Program-made: the position numbers and the translations under genes
The notes under the pieces: generated by a model
What the model saw: only the letters and a program-made list of their open reading frames with translations
Told to the model about the DNA's origin: nothing
Databases searched by the model: none
In this document: piece after piece, positions 34,641-43,928 of the stretch
How positions within the stretch are numbered: the stretch's first letter is position 1
How the letters are laid out: each line of letters opens with the position of its first letter
Assembly: GCF_003634965.1 (NCBI RefSeq)
Contig: NZ_RBXP01000001.1
Coordinates: 124,001-188,000, forward strand
DNA length: 64,000 nt
Source of the DNA: Azonexus fungiphilus
GTDB taxonomy: Bacteria > Pseudomonadota > Gammaproteobacteria > Burkholderiales > Rhodocyclaceae
Direction: 5' to 3'

Positions 34641-35738
34641 TCAGGAGATCGCCAGCATGCGGTCGAGCGCCAGGCGGGCGAACCTGACCTCGTGTGCCGG
34701 CACCTTGATCTGGTTGACCACCTTGCCCTCGACCAGGTTTTCCAGCGTCCACGCCAGGTGCTGCGGGTCGATGCGCTGCATCGTCGAGCACATGCAGACG
34801 GTGGTCGCCATGAACTGGACGATCTTGTCCTGCGGCAGCACCTCTTTCGCCAGGCGCTCGACCAGGTTCAACTCGGTGCCGACCAGCCAGCGCGTGCCGG
34901 CCGGGGCTTCCTTGATCGTCTTGACGATGTGCTCGGTCGAACCGACGTAATCGGACGCCGCGCAGACCTCGAAATTGCACTCGGGGTGAGCGATCACTTT
35001 CCCCTCCGGGTACTTGGCGCGGAAGGCGTCGATGTGCGATTTCTGGAACATCTGGTGCACCGAGCAGTGGCCCTTCCACAGCAGGATTTTTGCCTTTTTG
35101 ACCTGGTCGACCGTCAGACCGCCCATTTCCAGGTCGGGATCCCAGACGACCATCTCGTCCATCGGGAAACCCATCTGGTGGCCGGTCCACCGGCCGAGGT
35201 GCTGGTCGGGGAAGAACAGCACCTTGGGCCGCTGCGCGAAGGCCCACTTGGCGATCGTGCCGGCGTTCGACGAGGTGCACACGATGCCGCCGTGTTCGCC
35301 GCAGAAGGCCTTCAGGTCGGCCGCCGAGTTGATGTAGGTGACCGGCGTGACCTCGTTGTCGACATCGATCACCGAGGCCAGCTCGCGCCAGCAGCGTTCG
35401 ACCTTGGCCAGGTTGGCCATGTCGGCCATCGAGCAGCCGGCGGCGAGGTCGGGCAGGATGGCGATCTGGTTCGGCGCGGTCATGATGTCGGCGACTTCGG
35501 CCATGAAATGCACGCCGCAGAAAATCACGTATTCGGCATCGGTTTGCGCCGCCAGCTTGGACAGTTTCAGCGAATCGCCGGTGAGGTCGGCGTGCTGGTA
35601 GACGTCGGCACGCTGGTAGTGGTGGCCGAGGATCACGGCGCGCTTGCCGAGCTTGGCGCGGGCGGCGCGGATGCGTTCCTGGCAGGCGTCGTCGGAGAGT
35701 TTGTTGAACGGGTCGAAGGAGATGGTCGCGGTGTGCAT
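34641..35738 (-). CDS. nadA: Quinolinate synthase A
   Basis: 365 aa. GHHYQRADVYQHADLTGDS near residues 38-56, CGVHFMAEVADIM with the first Fe-S cysteine near 95, GIVCTSSNA and later HPECNFEVC with further Cys ligands of the [4Fe-4S] cluster. Condenses iminoaspartate with DHAP to quinolinate in NAD synthesis. Ten bases upstream of the EEP gene on the same strand; co-transcription likely. Confidence 0.96.
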   Translation of the reverse strand: MHTATISFDPFNKLSDDACQERIRAARAKLGKRAVILGHHYQRADVYQHADLTGDSLKLSKLAAQTDAEYVIFCGVHFMAEVADIMTAPNQIAILPDLAAGCSMADMANLAKVERCWRELASVIDVDNEVTPVTYINSAADLKAFCGEHGGIVCTSSNAGTIAKWAFAQRPKVLFFPDQHLGRWTGHQMGFPMDEMVVWDPDLEMGGLTVDQVKKAKILLWKGHCSVHQMFQKSHIDAFRAKYPEGKVIAHPECNFEVCAASDYVGSTEHIVKTIKEAPAGTRWLVGTELNLVERLAKEVLPQDKIVQFMATTVCMCSTMQRIDPQHLAWTLENLVEGKVVNQIKVPAHEVRFARLALDRMLAIS

Positions 35739-35798
35739 GCTGTTTCCGGTGAATCGCGCGGTCGACGCGCCGTTGAGGCAAAAAATGGGCGGGCGGGA

Positions 35799-36251
35799 TT
35801 ATCCCTGATGCCAGGGCAGTCCGGCACGTCGCCAGCCACCGACGGTGTTGCGGTGGCCGTTGGCGTCCTTGTCGCCCTCGAAGCCCTCGAGGACGTTGTA
35901 GCAGTTGGTGTAGCCGGCTTCGCTGGCGGCCGCGGCGGCGCCGATCGAGCGTACGCCGCTGCGGCAGACGAACATCACCAGCGCTTCCGGATCGACCTGG
36001 CGGGTCAGTTCGGCGAGGAAATGCGGGTTGCGCACGCCGCCCGGGTACTGGTTCCATTCGATCTCGACGGCACCGGGAATGCGGCCGACCCAGTCCCATT
36101 CGGCACGGGTGCGGACATCGACGAGGCGGGCGCCGGGGGCGGCCTGCCAGATTTCGAAGGCCTCGTGCGGCGTCAGTTCGCCCTGGTAGGGGCGTTCGAG
36201 ATCGCGGGCGCGGATCTGCGCGAGGTCGAGTATTTCCCTGAGTTTGCCCAT
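35799..36251 (-). CDS. Rhodanese-like sulfurtransferase
   Basis: 150 aa. A single rhodanese domain with LVDVRTRAEWDWVGRIPGAV and the active loop MFVCRSGVRSIGAA holding the catalytic Cys. NVLEGFEGDKDANGHRN and C-terminal GWRRAGLPWHQG match the PspE/GlpE-like group. Substrate unknown. Divergent from the CDF transporter with about 46 bases between. Confidence 0.9.
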   Translation of the reverse strand: MGKLREILDLAQIRARDLERPYQGELTPHEAFEIWQAAPGARLVDVRTRAEWDWVGRIPGAVEIEWNQYPGGVRNPHFLAELTRQVDPEALVMFVCRSGVRSIGAAAAASEAGYTNCYNVLEGFEGDKDANGHRNTVGGWRRAGLPWHQG

Positions 36252-36297
36252 CTTGGATCGCTGCTAGAATCGAAGTCCACAGTATAGGGCAGAGTCG

Positions 36298-37452
36298 ATG
36301 AGAGACGTTCATTCCGCGCCGCAGGCGCGCGCTGGCGAGGCACAACGGGCGACCTGGGTGAGCGTCGTGGTGAACCTGGTGCTGACCCTGGCCCAGTTGC
36401 TGGTCGGCTGGCTGGCGCATTCGCAGTCGCTGGTCGCGCACGGCCTGCATTCGTTTTCCGACCTGCTGTCGGATTTCCTGGTGATCTGGGCCAGCCGCCA
36501 GAGCGCGGTGCCCGCCGATCGCGCCCATCCCTACGGCCACGGTCGCGTCGAAACGGCGGCGACGCTGGTCCTTGGCGTTTCGCTGATCGCCATCGGCGCC
36601 GGCATCCTCTGGGAATCGGGCAGCCGCCTGCAGGCCGGCGTCGAGGCGCCGGCCGTCGGCTTGCTCGCCTTCTGGATCGCCGTGCTCACCGTCGTCGCCA
36701 AGGAGGGGCTCTATCGCTACCTGATCGGCGTCGCCGAAAAACTGCGTTCCCAGCTGTTGACCGCCAACGCCCTGCATACCCGGGCCGACGCCGCTTCGGC
36801 GCTGGTCGTCGTCGTCGGCATCGGCGGTGCCCTGCTCGGCTGGACCTTCCTCGACCTGCTGGCGGCGGCGCTGATGGGTTTCATGATCCTGCGCATGGGC
36901 GCCGAACTGGCCCGCGATGCGATCAAGGAACTGATCGACACCGGCCTCGACGAAGTCCAGGTCGCGGCGATCCGGGCGACGCTGGCGGCGACTCCCGGCG
37001 TGCTTGGCGTGCACGCGCTGCGGACGCGGCGCATGGCGCACCAGGCGCTGGTTGACGTGCATGTTCAGGTGGCGCCGATGATCAGCGTCTCGGAAGGCCA
37101 CCGCATTGCCGAAGCCGCCCGCGCCCGGGTGCTGCGCGAACATCCCGAGGTGCTCGACGTGCTCGTCCATGTCGACCCCGAGGACGATCTCGAGCCCGAC
37201 CTGGCGGCGATGCGCCTGCCCGGCCGGGAAACCCTGCTGCCCTTGCTGCAGCCCCTGCTCGCCGATCTGCCGCCGCCGGAGCGCGTCGTCCTGCATTATC
37301 TCGGTGGTCAGGTCGAGGTCGATCTCTATTTCGCCCAGTCCAGCCTGGCTTGTGCCGGGGCCTTGAGCGAGGCCGAAGCACGCCTGGCCGGGCGGCTGGA
37401 TGAGCTGCCGATGGTGCGTGCGCTGCGCCTCAATTGCGTTTCTGCACCATAA
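36298..37452 (+). CDS. Cation diffusion facilitator (CDF) transporter
   Basis: 384 aa. Six predicted TM segments in the first about 210 residues with the CDF metal motifs HGLHSFSDLLSDFL (TM2) and ALHTRADAASALVV (TM5, HxxxD), then a cytoplasmic dimerisation domain. The C-terminal extension of about 90 aa (from about residue 290) is longer than in minimal CDFs. Substrate is a divalent metal, probably Zn, Fe or Mn, exchanged for protons. The gene ends just at the glnA control region. Confidence 0.92.
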   Translation: MRDVHSAPQARAGEAQRATWVSVVVNLVLTLAQLLVGWLAHSQSLVAHGLHSFSDLLSDFLVIWASRQSAVPADRAHPYGHGRVETAATLVLGVSLIAIGAGILWESGSRLQAGVEAPAVGLLAFWIAVLTVVAKEGLYRYLIGVAEKLRSQLLTANALHTRADAASALVVVVGIGGALLGWTFLDLLAAALMGFMILRMGAELARDAIKELIDTGLDEVQVAAIRATLAATPGVLGVHALRTRRMAHQALVDVHVQVAPMISVSEGHRIAEAARARVLREHPEVLDVLVHVDPEDDLEPDLAAMRLPGRETLLPLLQPLLADLPPPERVVLHYLGGQVEVDLYFAQSSLACAGALSEAEARLAGRLDELPMVRALRLNCVSAP

Positions 37453-37489
37453 TTGTGCGTTGTGAATTGGTGGGCATCGTTTTGGTGCA
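37443..37489. promoter_or_regulatory. Two NtrC-like sites upstream of glnA
   Basis: TGCACC-N5-TGTGCG (37443-37459) and GGCATC-N5-GGTGCA (37473-37489) each match one strong half of the TGCACC-N5-GGTGCA NtrC consensus and 4 of 6 bases of the other. Centres are 30 bp apart and lie about 97-127 bp before the expected start, closely like E. coli glnA enhancers. Confidence 0.65.
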
Positions 37490-37552
37490 TTTCTTTTCCT
37501 GGCGCCGCCGATAGGCCCTTGTGGCACAATGCAAATTCCCGCGATCGGTGTT

Positions 37553-37568
37553 TGGCACGCTTTCTGCT
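37553..37568 (+). promoter_or_regulatory. Sigma-54 promoter of glnA
   Basis: TGGCACG-N4-CTGCT with GG (37554) and GC (37566) separated by the required 12 positions. Matches TGGCACG-N4-TTGCW except one base. Predicted start near 37578. Fits nitrogen-regulated transcription by NtrC. Confidence 0.82.
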
Positions 37569-37641
37569 AATTGTGGTCGCTGCGATTTACTGATTTTCGC
37601 CGGCTGTGCCGGCGGGCTGTTTTCTTAGGAGACTAACGCGT

Positions 37642-39057
37642 ATGGCAACCCCGCAAGACGTGATCAACATGATCAAGGAAAACGACGCCAAGTTCGTCGA
37701 TTTCCGTTTCACCGACACCCGTGGCAAGGAACAGCACGTCACCGTGCCGATTTCGCACTTCGACGAAGACAAGTTTGAAAACGGCCACGCCTTCGACGGC
37801 TCGTCGATCGCCGGCTGGAAGGGCATCCAGGCTTCCGACATGCTGCTGATGCCGGATCCGTCCACCGCCTACATCGATCCCTTCTTCGACGAAACCACCG
37901 TCGTCCTCACCTGCGACGTCGTCGATCCGGCCGATGGCCGTGGTTACGACCGCGACCCGCGCTCGATCGCCAAGCGCGCCGAAGCCTACCTGAAGTCCTC
38001 CGGCATCGGCGACACCGCCTTCTTCGGTCCGGAACCCGAATTCTTCATCTTCGACGGCGTCGAATGGTCGGTCGACATGTCCGGCTGCTCGCTCAAGATT
38101 CATTCCGCCGAGGCGGCCTGGAATTCCGGCGAGAAGAACGACGGCAACGGCGCCACCGGTCACCGTCCGGCGGTCAAGGGCGGCTACTTCCCGGTTCCGC
38201 CGGTCGACAGCCTGCACGACATCCGCTCGGCCATGGTCCTGACCCTCGAATCCCTGGGCGTGCCGGTCGAAGTGCATCACCACGAAGTGGCCAACGCTGG
38301 CCAGTGCGAAATCGGTACCAAGTTCAGCACGCTGGTTCAGCGCGCCGACTGGACCCAGATCCAGAAGTACGTGACCCACAACGTCGCGCACCAGTACGGC
38401 AAGACCGCCACCTTCATGCCGAAGCCGATCGTCGGCGACAACGGCTCGGGCATGCACGTGCACCAGTCGGTCTGGAAGGATGGCAAGAACCTGTTCGCCG
38501 GTGACCAGTACGCTGGCCTGTCCGAACTGGCGCTGTTCTACATCGGCGGCATCATCAAGCACGCCAAGGCCCTGAACGCAATCACCAACCCGGGTACCAA
38601 CTCCTACAAGCGTCTGGTTCCGCACTACGAAGCGCCGGTCAAGCTGGCCTACTCGGCCAAGAACCGTTCGGCCTCGATCCGCATCCCGTTCGTTGCCTCG
38701 ACCAAGGCCCGTCGTATCGAAACCCGCTTCCCGGATCCGATCGCCAACCCGTACCTGTGCTTCGCCGCCCTGCTGATGGCCGGCCTCGACGGTATCCAGA
38801 ACAAGATCCACCCGGGCGATCCGGCTGACAAGAACCTGTACGACCTGCCGCCGGAAGAGGATGCAAAGATCCCGACCGTCTGCGCGTCGCTCGAGGAAGC
38901 CCTGGAAAACCTGGACAAGGATCGCGAGTTCCTGACCCGTGGCGGTGTCTTCTCCAACGACTGGATCGATGCCTTCATCGCCCTGAAGATGGAAGAAGTG
39001 AACAAGATCCGCATGACGACCCACCCGGTCGAATTCGATCTGTACTACAGCTGCTGA
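37642..39057 (+). CDS. glnA: Glutamine synthetase type I
   Basis: 471 aa from ATG 37642 ([20 protein letters not shown]) with TAGGAGA upstream; the frame starts at 37606, but that extension is not conserved. Signature [35 protein letters not shown] and the adenylylation site NLYDLPPEE, Tyr at residue 400, are present. Makes glutamine from glutamate and ammonia. It is preceded by NtrC-like enhancer sites and a sigma-54 promoter, and followed by a strong terminator. Confidence 0.98.
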   Translation: MATPQDVINMIKENDAKFVDFRFTDTRGKEQHVTVPISHFDEDKFENGHAFDGSSIAGWKGIQASDMLLMPDPSTAYIDPFFDETTVVLTCDVVDPADGRGYDRDPRSIAKRAEAYLKSSGIGDTAFFGPEPEFFIFDGVEWSVDMSGCSLKIHSAEAAWNSGEKNDGNGATGHRPAVKGGYFPVPPVDSLHDIRSAMVLTLESLGVPVEVHHHEVANAGQCEIGTKFSTLVQRADWTQIQKYVTHNVAHQYGKTATFMPKPIVGDNGSGMHVHQSVWKDGKNLFAGDQYAGLSELALFYIGGIIKHAKALNAITNPGTNSYKRLVPHYEAPVKLAYSAKNRSASIRIPFVASTKARRIETRFPDPIANPYLCFAALLMAGLDGIQNKIHPGDPADKNLYDLPPEEDAKIPTVCASLEEALENLDKDREFLTRGGVFSNDWIDAFIALKMEEVNKIRMTTHPVEFDLYYSC

Positions 39058-39073
39058 TCGACGCAGTCATGGC

Positions 39074-39104
39074 AAAAAGGGCGGGGATTCCCCGCCCTTT
39101 TTTT
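39074..39104 (+). terminator. Rho-independent terminator of glnA
   Basis: GGGCGGGG (39079-39086) pairs with CCCCGCCC (39090-39097) around ATT, extended by A5/T5 and followed by a T-run to 39104. Confidence 0.93.
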
Positions 39105-39162
39105 GTCCACCGCGCGGTCGCTTCGTCGTTAACCCGGTAAACTGCAAAGCTCTCGAGGATCC

Positions 39163-39609
39163 ATGACGATGACACGTAGCCTGCTTGCCCTGCTTTGTGC
39201 GCTGGCGCCGATGGCGCTGTCGGCGCAGACGATCTACCGCTGCACCGATGCTGCCGGCGGCGTCCTGATTTCGAATAGCCGCGTCAACAAGAACTGCCTG
39301 GCGATTGCCAGCGAGGAATCGCCGGCTGCGCCTTCGCGTCCGGCGGCGAAAGCCTCGGCCAACCCGACCCCGGCCGGTTTTCCGCGCATCCAGGAAGATA
39401 CCCAGAAATCGCGCGACAACGATCGCCGGCACATTCTCGAGCAGGAGCTCGCCGGCGAGCAGCGCAAGCTGGACGAGGCGCGCAAGGAGTTGGCCGCGCA
39501 GGATGCGGCACATGCCGGTGCCGAGCGCACGGCGCCCTACCGCGACCGCATCGCGCAGCACGAGCGCAACCTGCAGGCGCTGCAGAAGGAACTCGCCAAC
39601 CTGCGCTGA
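39163..39609 (+). CDS. Secreted DUF4124-type coiled-coil protein
   Basis: 148 aa with GAGGATCC before the ATG. Signal peptide MTMTRSLLALLCALAPMALS ending AQ, then TIYRCTDAAGGVLISNSRV, the DUF4124 pattern, and a C-terminal coiled coil rich in Glu/Lys/Ala (residues about 80-145). Probably periplasmic. Function unknown. Convergent with the RND pump gene. Confidence 0.75.
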   Translation: MTMTRSLLALLCALAPMALSAQTIYRCTDAAGGVLISNSRVNKNCLAIASEESPAAPSRPAAKASANPTPAGFPRIQEDTQKSRDNDRRHILEQELAGEQRKLDEARKELAAQDAAHAGAERTAPYRDRIAQHERNLQALQKELANLR

Positions 39610-39615
39610 AGCCGT

Positions 39616-42600
39616 TCAGCGACGGACCTTGTACCAAGCCGCGTAGAGGGCAGGCAGGAAGAACAGCGTCAGCGCGGTGGCGACGATCAGGCCGCCCATG
39701 ATGGCGATCGCCATCGGCCCGAAGAAGTCGTTGCGCGACAGCGGAATCATCGCCAGTACCGCCGCCGCCGCCGTCAGCGCGATCGGGCGCAGGCGGCGTA
39801 CCGTCGATTCGACGATGGCTTCGGCGCGGGCCTTGCCGGCGGCGAGGTCCTGCTCGATCTGGTCGACCAGGATCACCGAATTGCGCATGATCATGCCGAA
39901 CAGTGCGATCGTCCCGAGCAGCGCCATGAAGCCGAAAGGCTGGTTGAACAAGAGCAGGAAGAGGACGATGCCGATGATCCCGAGCGGCGCCGTCAGCAGC
40001 ACCATGATCACCCGCGATACGCTCTGCAGCTGGATCATCAGGATGGTGACGACGGCGAGCAGGAACAACGGGACGCCGGCGATCACCGAGCCCGAGCCCT
40101 TGGCCGACTCCTCGACGCTGCCGCCGGCGGCGATCCGGTAGCCTGCCGGCAGGCGTGCCTGCAACGCATCGATGTCGGCCTGCAGTGCCGCGACCACGGT
40201 CGCCGGCTGGGTTTCCCCATAGAGATTGGCACGCACGGTGATCGTCGGGACGCGGTCGCGACGCCAGATCAGACCGGGCTCGAACACCGGTTCCAGGTGC
40301 GCGACCTGGGCCAGGGGCACGCTGCGGCCGCTGGCGGTCGGCAGCATCAGGCCGGCCAGCGCCGAAGGGCGGTCGCGCTCGTCGGCGCTGGCGCGCAGGA
40401 CGATGTCGATGCTCTTGCTGCCCTCGCGCAGGCTGCTCACCGTGTAGCCCTGCAGCGACATGCCGAGCAGGCCGGCGATGTCCTGGCTGGAAACGCCGAG
40501 CAGGCGTGCCTTGTCCTGGTCGATCTCGACGGCGATCGATTTCGACAGTTCGTGCCAGTCGAAATTGACGTTGGCCAGTCGTGCGTCGCTGCGCATCAGC
40601 GCTGCCACCTCGTCGGCGGCCTGGCGCAGGGTCGCCGGATCCTCGCCGGAAACGCGATACTGGACCGGATAGCCGACCGGCGGGCCGTTCTCGATCCGGG
40701 CGACGTTGGCACGCACGCCCGACGGATCGTTTTTGTAGTGTTCGATGAGTCGACCGCGCAAGGCTTCGCGGGCGGCGATATCCGGGGTCGCGATGATCAG
40801 CTGGCCGACGTTGGTGGCCGGCAGCTGCTGGTCGAGGCTGAGGAAGTAGCGCGGCGCGCCGCTGCCGATCCAGGCGATGTAGTGGCTGAAATCGTCGTGC
40901 GCGGCACGGTCGGCCGCCAGCCACGTCTCGAGTTCGCCGACCGCACGCTGCGTGGCGGCCAGCGAGGCGCCTTCCTGCAGGCGCAGTTCGACGTTCAGTT
41001 CGAGCCGGGTCGAGTTGGGGAAGAACTGCTTCTGCACCTTGCCCATGCCGAACAGGGCCAGTGCGAAGAGCAGCAGGGTGGCGCCGATGACCTGCCAGCG
41101 GTGGGCGACGCACCAGGCGACGAGCTGGCGGAAACGCTGGTAGAAGGGCGTGCCATAGACGTCGTGATCCTCGGCGTGGGCCGGGCCGTAGGCGCCGAGG
41201 CGGCGGGCCAGGCGCTCGAGCCGCGGCCAGCGTGCGGCGAGGCGGGGCGAGCCTTGCGGCGAACGCGGGTCGGGCAGCAGCTTGTAGCCGAGCCAGGGGA
41301 TGGCGACGACGGCAGCCAGCCACGAGATGAGCAGGGCAATCGCGTTGATCTGGAAAAAGGCGAAGGCGTATTCGCCGGTCGACGATTTGGCCAGCGCGAT
41401 CGGAATGAAGCCGGCGACGGTGACCAGCGTTCCCGACAGCATCGGACCGGCGGTACTGGTATAGGCGAAGGAGGCGGCGCGGGTGCGCTCCCAGCCCTGT
41501 TCCATCTTCACCCACATCATTTCGACGGCGATGATCGCGTCGTCGACGAGCAGGCCGAGGGCGAGGACCAGGGCGCCGAGCGAGACCTTGTGCAGGCCGA
41601 CGTCGAGCCCGTCCATGGCCAGGAAGGTGGCGGCCAGGACCAGCGGGATCGAGATCGCGACGACCATGCCGGTGCGCAGGCCGAGGCTGATGAAGGTGAC
41701 GGCGAGGACGACGATGACCGCCTCGGCCAGGGCCTTGACGAAGGCGTCGATGGAGCGGGTGACGGCGGCCGGCTGGCTGACCGCTTCGCCGATCTCGACG
41801 CCGACCGGCAGGGTCGGGCGCAGCTCGGCCAGGCGTTTCTCGAGGGCGCGGCCGAGCGCGATGATGTCGCCGCCCGGCGCCATCGAGACGCCGATGGCCA
41901 GTCCCGGCTGGCCGTTGAAACGGACCCGGGTGGCCGGCGGCTCGCTGGTGCCGCGGCGGACGCTGGCGATGTCGCCGAGGCGGAAGGTTTTCCCGCCGGC
42001 ACGGATCAGCGTGTCGGCAACCGCCTGCTCGCTGCTGAAGGCGCCGCCGGGGCGGAGCTGGATGCGTTCGTCGGCGAGCTCGAAGAAGCCGGCGCCGGCG
42101 ACCGCGTTCTGCTCGGCCAGCGCCTGCGCGATCGTCGCCGGCGCGACGCCCAGCGTCGCCAGCTTGGCGTTGGCCAGTTCGACGAAGATCTTTTCGTCCT
42201 GGATGCCGAAAATCTCGACCTTGCCGACATCGCGCACGTGCAGCAGCTCGTCGCGGATGCGTTCGGCCTGGTCCTTGAGCAGCGGCTCGCTGAGGCCTTC
42301 CCCGGTCAGCGCGAAGATGTTGCCGAAAACGTCGCCGAACTCGTCGTTGAAGAAGGGGCCCTGGATGCCGGTCGGCAGCGTGTGGCGGATGTCGCCGATC
42401 TTCTTGCGCACCTGATAGAAGACTTCCGGCATCTGCTTCGAGCGCAGGCTGTCCTTGGCGAAGAACAGCACCGTCGATTCGCCGGCGCGCGAGTAGCTGC
42501 TGACGCGGTCGAGGTAGGGCAGTTCCTGCAGCTTCTTCTCGATGCGGTCGGTCAGCTGCTGCTCGACCTGCTGCGCCGTGGCACCCGGCCACATCGTCCG

Positions 42601-42753
42601 GATCACCATCGCCTTGAAGGTGAAGGGCGGATCCTCGGCCTGGCCGAGCCGGCCGTAGGCGACGATGCCCATCAGGGCCAGGGCGAACATGAAGTAGCCG
42701 ACCAGCGTGCGGTGGTGCAGCGTCCAGTCGGAGAGGTTGAAGCGCTGGCTCAC
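39616..42753 (-). CDS. RND efflux pump inner-membrane transporter
   Basis: 1045 aa with a GTG start at 42753 one base after the stop of the adaptor gene; the longer frame to 42954 is a read-through into the adaptor region. It has about 12 TM segments, two large periplasmic loops and the proton-relay motif GLLVDDAIIAVE in TM4. Begins MSQRFNLSDWTLHHRTLVGY and has DPPFTFKAMVIRTMWPGA typical of the RND/HAE-1 pumps. Exports hydrophobic drugs or metabolites together with the adaptor and an outer-membrane channel not encoded here. Confidence 0.93.
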   Translation of the reverse strand: MSQRFNLSDWTLHHRTLVGYFMFALALMGIVAYGRLGQAEDPPFTFKAMVIRTMWPGATAQQVEQQLTDRIEKKLQELPYLDRVSSYSRAGESTVLFFAKDSLRSKQMPEVFYQVRKKIGDIRHTLPTGIQGPFFNDEFGDVFGNIFALTGEGLSEPLLKDQAERIRDELLHVRDVGKVEIFGIQDEKIFVELANAKLATLGVAPATIAQALAEQNAVAGAGFFELADERIQLRPGGAFSSEQAVADTLIRAGGKTFRLGDIASVRRGTSEPPATRVRFNGQPGLAIGVSMAPGGDIIALGRALEKRLAELRPTLPVGVEIGEAVSQPAAVTRSIDAFVKALAEAVIVVLAVTFISLGLRTGMVVAISIPLVLAATFLAMDGLDVGLHKVSLGALVLALGLLVDDAIIAVEMMWVKMEQGWERTRAASFAYTSTAGPMLSGTLVTVAGFIPIALAKSSTGEYAFAFFQINAIALLISWLAAVVAIPWLGYKLLPDPRSPQGSPRLAARWPRLERLARRLGAYGPAHAEDHDVYGTPFYQRFRQLVAWCVAHRWQVIGATLLLFALALFGMGKVQKQFFPNSTRLELNVELRLQEGASLAATQRAVGELETWLAADRAAHDDFSHYIAWIGSGAPRYFLSLDQQLPATNVGQLIIATPDIAAREALRGRLIEHYKNDPSGVRANVARIENGPPVGYPVQYRVSGEDPATLRQAADEVAALMRSDARLANVNFDWHELSKSIAVEIDQDKARLLGVSSQDIAGLLGMSLQGYTVSSLREGSKSIDIVLRASADERDRPSALAGLMLPTASGRSVPLAQVAHLEPVFEPGLIWRRDRVPTITVRANLYGETQPATVVAALQADIDALQARLPAGYRIAAGGSVEESAKGSGSVIAGVPLFLLAVVTILMIQLQSVSRVIMVLLTAPLGIIGIVLFLLLFNQPFGFMALLGTIALFGMIMRNSVILVDQIEQDLAAGKARAEAIVESTVRRLRPIALTAAAAVLAMIPLSRNDFFGPMAIAIMGGLIVATALTLFFLPALYAAWYKVRR

Positions 42754-42754
42754 G

Positions 42755-43843
42755 TCAGTGCTGGGCGGCCGGTGGCGGCGCGATCTTCGCGTGTACCGCC
42801 TGGCCTTCCTGGAGACGGCTGATGCCGGCGATGACGACGCTTTCGCCGGGATGCAGGCCGTCGCCGAGCAGGGCGCCGTCCTCGCGGAAGGCGGCGACGC
42901 GGACCGCGCGTCTGGCCAGCTTGCCGTCGGCGACGACCCAGACGAAGGCGCCATCGCCGCGGTCGCCGAGGGCGCTGAGCGGAACCAGCACGCCGCTGCC
43001 GGCGCTTTCGGCCGGGGCGACGCGGGCGGTCATGCCGAGGCGGACCTGGGGCGGCGGCGCGAGCAGGCGGATGCGTGCCGGGTAGGTGCGTGTCTGGGCG
43101 TCGGCGACTGCGCCGAGTTCGCGCAGTTCGCCGGCGATTTCGGTTTTCGGGTCGGCCCAGAGGTTGACCGTGAACTTGCCGGCGCGGCGGATTTCCTCGA
43201 CCCGGCTTTCGGGGACGGCGATCAGGACTTCCTTTTCTTCCGGGCGGGCGATCCGGAACACCGGCTGGCCGGCGGCGACGACCTGGCCGACATCGGCCAG
43301 CACGGCGCTGACGACGGCCGGGAACTCGGCGGACAGCGTGCCGTAGGCGGCCTGGTTGCTGCTCATCCGGCTTTGCGCACGGGCCTGTTCGAGGCGCGCC
43401 TGGGCGGCGTTGAGGGCGTGCTGGCGGCTGTCGAAGGCGGCCTGGCTGACGAACTTGCGGGCGAGCAGGCCGGCGTAGCGCTCGCGCTCGGCGCTGCTGG
43501 TCGCGACCTCGCTCTCGGCCGCGGCGACCTGGGCGGCAGCGGCGGCGGCCGCCAGTTGCAGGTCGTTCGGGTCGAGGCGGGCGAGCGGTTGGCCGGCACG
43601 GATTTCGCTACCGGTATCGGCCAGACGCGCCGCAATCTTGCCGCCGACGCGGAAAGCCAGCTCCACCTCATGTCTGGCGCGCACTTCCCCGGTGAAGCTC
43701 GCGCCCCCGGACGGTGCGCCTGTGGCAATATGCACCAGAACGGTGCGAATCTCGTCGGCGCCTGGCGGCGGTGCGTTGCACGCGGCCAGCCAGGGCAGCA
43801 CGAGAGGCAGCAAAAAGCGGGAAACGCGGCGGGAAGTGGTCAT
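42755..43843 (-). CDS. RND efflux periplasmic adaptor lipoprotein
   Basis: 362 aa from ATG 43843; signal and lipobox LPWLAAC place Cys at about residue 20. A biotinyl-lipoyl-like fold around FRVGGKIAARLADTGSEI, an Ala-rich coiled coil (about 90-160) and the barrel and membrane-proximal domains follow. It is the membrane fusion partner of the RND gene that starts one base after it. It is divergent from ntrB with 85 bases between, which must contain both promoters. Confidence 0.93.
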   Translation of the reverse strand: MTTSRRVSRFLLPLVLPWLAACNAPPPGADEIRTVLVHIATGAPSGGASFTGEVRARHEVELAFRVGGKIAARLADTGSEIRAGQPLARLDPNDLQLAAAAAAAQVAAAESEVATSSAERERYAGLLARKFVSQAAFDSRQHALNAAQARLEQARAQSRMSSNQAAYGTLSAEFPAVVSAVLADVGQVVAAGQPVFRIARPEEKEVLIAVPESRVEEIRRAGKFTVNLWADPKTEIAGELRELGAVADAQTRTYPARIRLLAPPPQVRLGMTARVAPAESAGSGVLVPLSALGDRGDGAFVWVVADGKLARRAVRVAAFREDGALLGDGLHPGESVVIAGISRLQEGQAVHAKIAPPPAAQH

Positions 43844-43928
43844 GGAATGACGGCAAAAGGAGTTTTCGGATGATAATGAACAGTCGGTCATTAACGCAAG
43901 CGGCGTTTCGCGGCGGCGCCGTCGCGTC

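Noticed and set aside
34627..37527. 966-codon minus-strand frame over glnA upstream region, CDF and nadA genes
   Set aside because: Overlaps known genes in another frame and has no domain; composition is that of a shadow.
37520..37536. TGGCACAATGC as the glnA sigma-54 promoter
   Set aside because: GG-to-GC distance is 8 instead of 12; the element at 37553-37568 has correct spacing.
39284..42822. Very long alternative frames (up to 1100 codons) across the RND gene
   Set aside because: Caused by high G/C codon bias; only the minus frame 39616-42753 has RND motifs and TM periodicity.
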